NCBI RefSeq assembly: GCF_943373825.1
Contig: NZ_CALSBP010000003.1
Location: 434,001 to 498,000 of the forward strand
DNA: 64,000 nt
Direction of reading: 5' to 3'
Origin: Aquimarina spinulae
Lineage (GTDB): Bacteria; Bacteroidota; Bacteroidia; Flavobacteriales; Flavobacteriaceae
Shown: positions 60,637-64,000 of the stretch, piece after piece
Numbering within the stretch: position 1 is the stretch's first letter
Layout: each line of letters opens with the position of its first letter
The notes under the pieces: model-generated
What the model saw: the letters and a program-made list of their open reading frames with translations, nothing else
The model's database searches: none
Told to the model about the DNA's origin: nothing
Translations under genes and position numbers: made by a program

Positions 60637-61063
60637 GTTTTTTTCCCGGTGGCAAAGAAATCACAATTTTTTCAGAAAGTAAAAACAAGTTTTTAACATC
60701 TATTCACAATACTGTTTTCTTACTCTTGTTGTCTTGAGATATCAACCTTACATAAGATTAGAGTATCATATAACAGTAAAATTACTATTAAAAAAGGGGG
60801 ATTCAACCTACCTATAGTAGGTATTACACTCTTTTATGAGTACTGTTTGTATGCTAACTTTGATCGATGAGTTTAGATCTTTAAAATGATAAAGTGAACA
60901 TAATAGTCAATTGGCTTTTGATAAGCTTATCAAACGAGAAGTAAAGAGAAGTCCTGTTGCAGGGACTCATATTTTTGAATTAGCTTGATTCTAAAAAAGC
61001 ATCTTGTTCTGTAACAAGATGCTTTTTTACTGGCGTGTACCTTATTAATCCAGGGTATAACTA
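60637..61063. other. Gene-poor stretch with two perfect palindromes
   Basis: These 427 bases lie between two minus-strand genes. I see no acceptable reading frame. A perfect 18-bp palindrome TTTGATAAGCTTATCAAA lies at 60917-60934. An inverted repeat TACCTA-TAG-TAGGTA lies at 60809-60823, reminiscent of the AGGTA-type box of the shared element. A weak AGTCC/GGACT hairpin lies near 60949-60966, and the terminator of the 4Fe-4S gene at 60993-61028. The palindromes could be operators or a small RNA; neither can be shown from sequence. Confidence 0.45.
60993..61028 (-). terminator. Strong intrinsic terminator of the 4Fe-4S protein gene
   Basis: A long perfect stem (AAAAAAGCATCTTGTT with AACAAGATGCTTTTTT, 4-base loop CTGT) ends in A/T runs on both sides, so it can act in both directions. 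It lies 36 bases after the stop at 61064. Confidence 0.85.
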
Positions 61064-61285
61064 CTATGCATTTTCATAAAATGTCAACGCTCTAGAAGGA
61101 CATTTTTCGATCTGATTTTTTAATGCTTCAGAAGTAGCCATCTCTGGTCGGATCCATGGTTTTTCCTTAGGTTGGTATACCTCTGGTAAGGTCTTTACAC
61201 AAACACCCGCATGGGTACATTTTCCAGGTTTCCAAACTACTGTAATCTCTCCGTTGTTGTATTCTTTTCTAATCTCGTTTGCCAT
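61064..61285 (-). CDS. Small divergent 4Fe-4S mono-cluster protein (YjdI-like)
   Basis: The 73-residue protein of the Fer4_19/YjdI group has Cys23-T-H-A-G-V-Cys29 and Cys62-P-S-R-A-L, together with the conserved KPWIRPE segment (about 42-48). Three cysteines are visible and His25 may be the fourth ligand, as in other members. These proteins carry one 4Fe-4S cluster and are often encoded next to NTF2-like or acetyltransferase genes; no redox partner is adjacent here. It is monocistronic with a strong terminator. Confidence 0.87.
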   Translation of the reverse strand: MANEIRKEYNNGEITVVWKPGKCTHAGVCVKTLPEVYQPKEKPWIRPEMATSEALKNQIEKCPSRALTFYENA

Positions 61286-61521
61286 GATATAATGATTTAA
61301 AGTGTGGATTATACTACTATTTAAAGATATAGCTTCCTTTTAAATACAATATAAAACCGAATGGTTTTCTTAGCAAATCCGAATCATATTCGATAATTAA
61401 TCAATATACACTATTTTATTAGGCTCTTTCAGGCTTCATTTCTTAGATCGATTCTAAATTCAGGATGTAACGTTTTTGGATATTATTCTTCTAATAGATA
61501 TTAGTTTTTAGATTATTAAGA

Positions 61522-62877
61522 ATGAAAAAGGAATTCTTTACTGCTGCTAAGGTATATGTAAGTACCTGGATATTGATCGTATTATTGTTCCTTTCATTAT
61601 CATTACGAGCAGATATTAGTTTTAAAAGATCTGCTGAAAGCTTACTAGAAGTACTTCCGAATGCCACATTTTTAATAAGTGCTCATATCGCATTTGCCAT
61701 TTTTTATATACTCTTTTTACTCATTCGATATTTCATAAGAATATACCGTCGTAAAGGTTTTATTATTATGGGAAAGCAAGTAGTATTTGGTGTAATAATT
61801 CCTTTTTTTATCCTATTGGGCATCTATAAAGCTATTATATATACTAACAGTACAGAAGAGTTCACTTATGAGTGGGATCATTCTGTAGAAAACACTAATG
61901 ACACTACAAATGATCTTTATAAAACCGATGGGAAACATCGCGGAATGAGTGTATTTGGTTGGGGTTCTCATAACAAAAAATCTATTGCTACACTAGTAAA
62001 AAACAATGTAGAGTGGGTGGCTGTTATTCCTTTTTTATACCAGAAAGATCAACATACCATACAAATGAATACTCCAAAGGCTATTGGGCAATGGTCTAGC
62101 AGAGATTCTGTTTTTATCAACAGTATTGCACAACTGCAAGCAAAGGGAGTTTATGTACACCTAAAACCACATTTATGGATGAGCGAGGGCTGGCGCTCAG
62201 ATATTTCATTACCATCTGCCATCGACTGGGATACCTGGTTTGACTCTTATCGTAGTAATATGATCCATTATGCACACATGGCTCAAAAAACAGGGGTTAA
62301 ACTATTCTGCGTAGGGACCGAGTTACGATCATCAGTACAACATCAGCCAGATCGATGGAAAGCCCTGGTACAGGAAATCAAGACTATATATCATGGCAAG
62401 CTTACGTATGCCGCCAATTGGGATGGAGAATTTAAACATGTCGATTTCTGGCAAGAATTAGATTATATTGGTATACAGGCTTATTTCCCGATTACTAAGA
62501 AATCTCACCCCGACCTGGTTACCTTAAAAAAGGGATGGGGTACTCACATCACAAAATTAGAAGCCTTATCTCAAACACACCAGAAGCCAATACTATTTAC
62601 AGAAGTGGGGTATAAAAGTGAAGCTTCTGCTGCAATACAACCCTGGGAGTGGCAATCTCTCTTTGGTATCCTATATCAGAAAAAATCTGATCGTACCCAA
62701 CAGCTTGCATACCAGGCTTTATTTGAATCATTATGGGATAAAGAATGGTTTTCGGGTATGTATATATGGCAATGGGACACCAGAACTTCTATCGATAGTG
62801 CACCTACAAGCCTGGATTTTTCACCACGCTACAAACCAGCACAAAATACTATTGCACAATGGTATGCCTGTCAATAA
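61522..62877 (+). CDS. Membrane-anchored GH113-family (beta-mannanase-like) glycoside hydrolase
   Basis: The 451-residue protein has three hydrophobic helices at the N-terminus (about 11-30, 48-72, 84-106), followed by a TIM barrel of the GH113 type (about 135-451): GMSVFGWGSHNKKSI, VEWVAVIPFLYQKDQ, VYVHLKPHLWMSEGWR, the acid/base Glu267 in FCVGTELRSS, DYIGIQAYFPI, and the nucleophile Glu361 in ILFTEVGYKS. The final barrel strand is GMYIWQWDTRTS. GH113 enzymes hydrolyse beta-1,4-mannans. Three membrane helices before the catalytic domain are unusual; secreted members normally have a signal peptide. The catalytic domain would face the periplasm if an odd number of helices is inserted. No partner gene is adjacent. 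Confidence 0.87.
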   Translation: MKKEFFTAAKVYVSTWILIVLLFLSLSLRADISFKRSAESLLEVLPNATFLISAHIAFAIFYILFLLIRYFIRIYRRKGFIIMGKQVVFGVIIPFFILLGIYKAIIYTNSTEEFTYEWDHSVENTNDTTNDLYKTDGKHRGMSVFGWGSHNKKSIATLVKNNVEWVAVIPFLYQKDQHTIQMNTPKAIGQWSSRDSVFINSIAQLQAKGVYVHLKPHLWMSEGWRSDISLPSAIDWDTWFDSYRSNMIHYAHMAQKTGVKLFCVGTELRSSVQHQPDRWKALVQEIKTIYHGKLTYAANWDGEFKHVDFWQELDYIGIQAYFPITKKSHPDLVTLKKGWGTHITKLEALSQTHQKPILFTEVGYKSEASAAIQPWEWQSLFGILYQKKSDRTQQLAYQALFESLWDKEWFSGMYIWQWDTRTSIDSAPTSLDFSPRYKPAQNTIAQWYACQ

Positions 62878-62940
62878 ATACAGAAACTAATACCTAACGA
62901 TAACAATCTGAACACCTCATTACCATACGATAAGATCAAT

Positions 62941-64000
62941 TTACTCGGTTATTATTTTATGTGTATCACATTTTCTAAGCATACGTAACTCTTCGGTACC
63001 AACTACAATATTATTAGCTATAAAAGTGTTGGCATTATCCAGCTTTACGATAGTGTAGGTTTGTTGTGCCGTATCAATTTCTTTGATATTTACAATTTTC
63101 ACCGCACCAGAAATGGTGCGTATTATACTTCCTTTTTGAAGTTGTTTAACATCATCAAACCGATATGCCATCTGTGTTTTCTCGGGAGAATAAGACAACC
63201 AATCTCCAGAAGAAGATAAAAGTGGATGATCGCGGGTACAGGTAATCGTCGAACCATCAGATAACCAAAGAGTAATCAAAGTATCATGCATCGGACTTGC
63301 CAGTTCTTGAATCGTTGTAGCAATATAGCTATCTGTAACTTGATGATAAGAAAGCACTTGCTCTCCCGGTAGTATCTTTTCTATTGGTTTTTGAGTATGA
63401 TCTGCCATAGTAATCAAAGTCCCTTTAGCAAAACAGTGTACGTCGATCCCATCAAAATAGATTTCAGAAAGTACTGTATCCTCATATTTATCTCCCGGAT
63501 ATACCTCCATAATCTCAAATTTCATGGTCCAGGGTGGTAAACTTTTTGAAGTAATATAATCTATGCTTTTATCCAATTTACCTATCGGATCTACTTTAAA
63601 ATGTTGTGCCGCCCGCTGATCGGTAAGATTTAGAATGGCATAGGGTTTATCCTTAATATACACTTTAAGTTTTTTCACACGGCTATTATTTCGCCAGGCA
63701 GTTTCACTTTTCACATGTCCATTTACAACGATAATTTCTGTTATCCGCGGCCTTCCCTGGTAAAAACTATATTCGAGATACTCTCCTACTCCATATCCCG
63801 GTACTCCTTCTGCCCATGCGTTTTTATAGTTAAGATCCATTGCATTTTCTGCGCGATAATTTATATTACCCTGATCTGCCAAATGTGATGATGCTGTTTC
63901 TTTAAACGGCCCACCACCACAATACCAACTACACCCCTGGCCTTCAATATCCCAATAATTAGTCATTGTTTCATCAACCATCTTATCTAATTCTGCTTTC
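62941..64000 (-). CDS. NADase-type glycan-binding-like domain plus Hint self-processing domain, 5' end outside window
   Basis: The frame is open through the right edge (upstream residues KAELDK read into the ATG at 63981), so the true start lies beyond the window. Residues counted from 63981: about 1-178 is a discoidin-like domain resembling the NADase-type glycan-binding domain (TASSHLADQGNINYRAENAMDLNYKNAWAEG, ITEIIVVNGHV, KKLKVYIKD, LSEIYFDGID). From Cys183 (VHCFAKGTLITMADHTQKPIEKILPGEQV) follows a Hint domain with the block B histidine in CTRDHPLL (His252) and a final block NTFIANNIVVGTEE. The terminal His-Asn needed for full intein splicing is absent, so only N-terminal cleavage is expected. 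A tail of 16 residues follows. Confidence 0.75.
   Translation of the reverse strand, partial: KAELDKMVDETMTNYWDIEGQGCSWYCGGGPFKETASSHLADQGNINYRAENAMDLNYKNAWAEGVPGYGVGEYLEYSFYQGRPRITEIIVVNGHVKSETAWRNNSRVKKLKVYIKDKPYAILNLTDQRAAQHFKVDPIGKLDKSIDYITSKSLPPWTMKFEIMEVYPGDKYEDTVLSEIYFDGIDVHCFAKGTLITMADHTQKPIEKILPGEQVLSYHQVTDSYIATTIQELASPMHDTLITLWLSDGSTITCTRDHPLLSSSGDWLSYSPEKTQMAYRFDDVKQLQKGSIIRTISGAVKIVNIKEIDTAQQTYTIVKLDNANTFIANNIVVGTEELRMLRKCDTHKIITE

Noticed and set aside
60836..60889. Short plus-strand frame ATG to TGA of 17 codons in the gene-poor gap
   Set aside because: Too short, no leader or repeat pattern, no promoter box in front.

Overview
The window looks like a chromosomal segment from a marine member of the Flavobacteriaceae (Bacteroidota), Aquimarina- or Kordia-like in flavour. 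The evidence is an AT-rich sequence (by eye about one third G+C), start codons without Shine-Dalgarno sequences, several perfect or near-perfect TAnnTTTG -7 boxes, a SusC-like/outer-membrane-barrel TonB receptor with an N-terminal carboxypeptidase-regulatory domain, 7TM-AraC regulators, and a large number of LytS-type kinase / LytTR regulator pairs. No rRNA, tRNA, CRISPR array, phage or transposase gene was seen. Genus assignment is inference only.

Layout. 1-5.1 kb: a plus-strand run of a truncated serine hydrolase, two secreted proteins (one an ankyrin/beta-propeller hybrid) and a kinase/LytTR pair. 5.1-10.1 kb: LamG-like secreted protein, a broad-specificity-type amino-acid racemase divergent from a LysR regulator, and an ABC-2 exporter. 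10.1-16 kb: three PD40 beta-propeller genes, one fused to a G+C-rich beta-lactamase-family domain, divergent from a second kinase/LytTR pair. 16-22 kb: CPBP protease, serine hydrolase, third LytTR/kinase pair, S41-like peptidase. 22-28 kb: LuxR-type regulator with paired upstream palindromes, alpha/beta hydrolase, 7TM-AraC regulator, 7TMR-DISM hybrid-type sensor kinase. 28-31.5 kb: an unrecognised protein plus a 744-residue flavin oxidoreductase. 31.5-41 kb: small membrane protein, fourth kinase/LytTR pair, TPR lipoprotein, GH18 protein, a LodB/LodA-like pair (cysteine tryptophylquinone oxidase and its flavoprotein partner), fifth kinase/LytTR pair. 41-51 kb: amidohydrolase, 7TM-AraC and DJ-1/PfpI module, a 58-residue double-glycine leader peptide missed by length-limited gene finding, DUF6503-like protein, TonB receptor, sixth kinase/LytTR pair. 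51-64 kb: patatin, dialkylglycine decarboxylase with AraC regulator, DUF5995 protein, cold-shock protein, a second AraC/DJ-1 module with two NTF2-like proteins, small 4Fe-4S protein, membrane-anchored GH113 enzyme, and a Hint-domain protein running off the right edge.

How it fits together. The window is dominated by regulation: six complete kinase/LytTR pairs, three of which sit beside serine beta-lactamase-family hydrolases, plus three 7TM-AraC proteins, one cupin-AraC, LuxR, LysR and a DISM kinase. The most unusual non-coding signal is a two-part element with an identical internal spacing upstream of the small membrane protein gene and of the patatin gene. Half of that element recurs upstream of the LodA and GH18 genes, and I saw no ordinary TAnnTTTG promoter in front of any of these four. 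They may form a regulon that makes secreted or envelope-acting enzymes. The double-glycine peptide, the LodA-like oxidase with closely spaced cofactor residues, and the Hint-domain protein are the other main candidates for undescribed biology.
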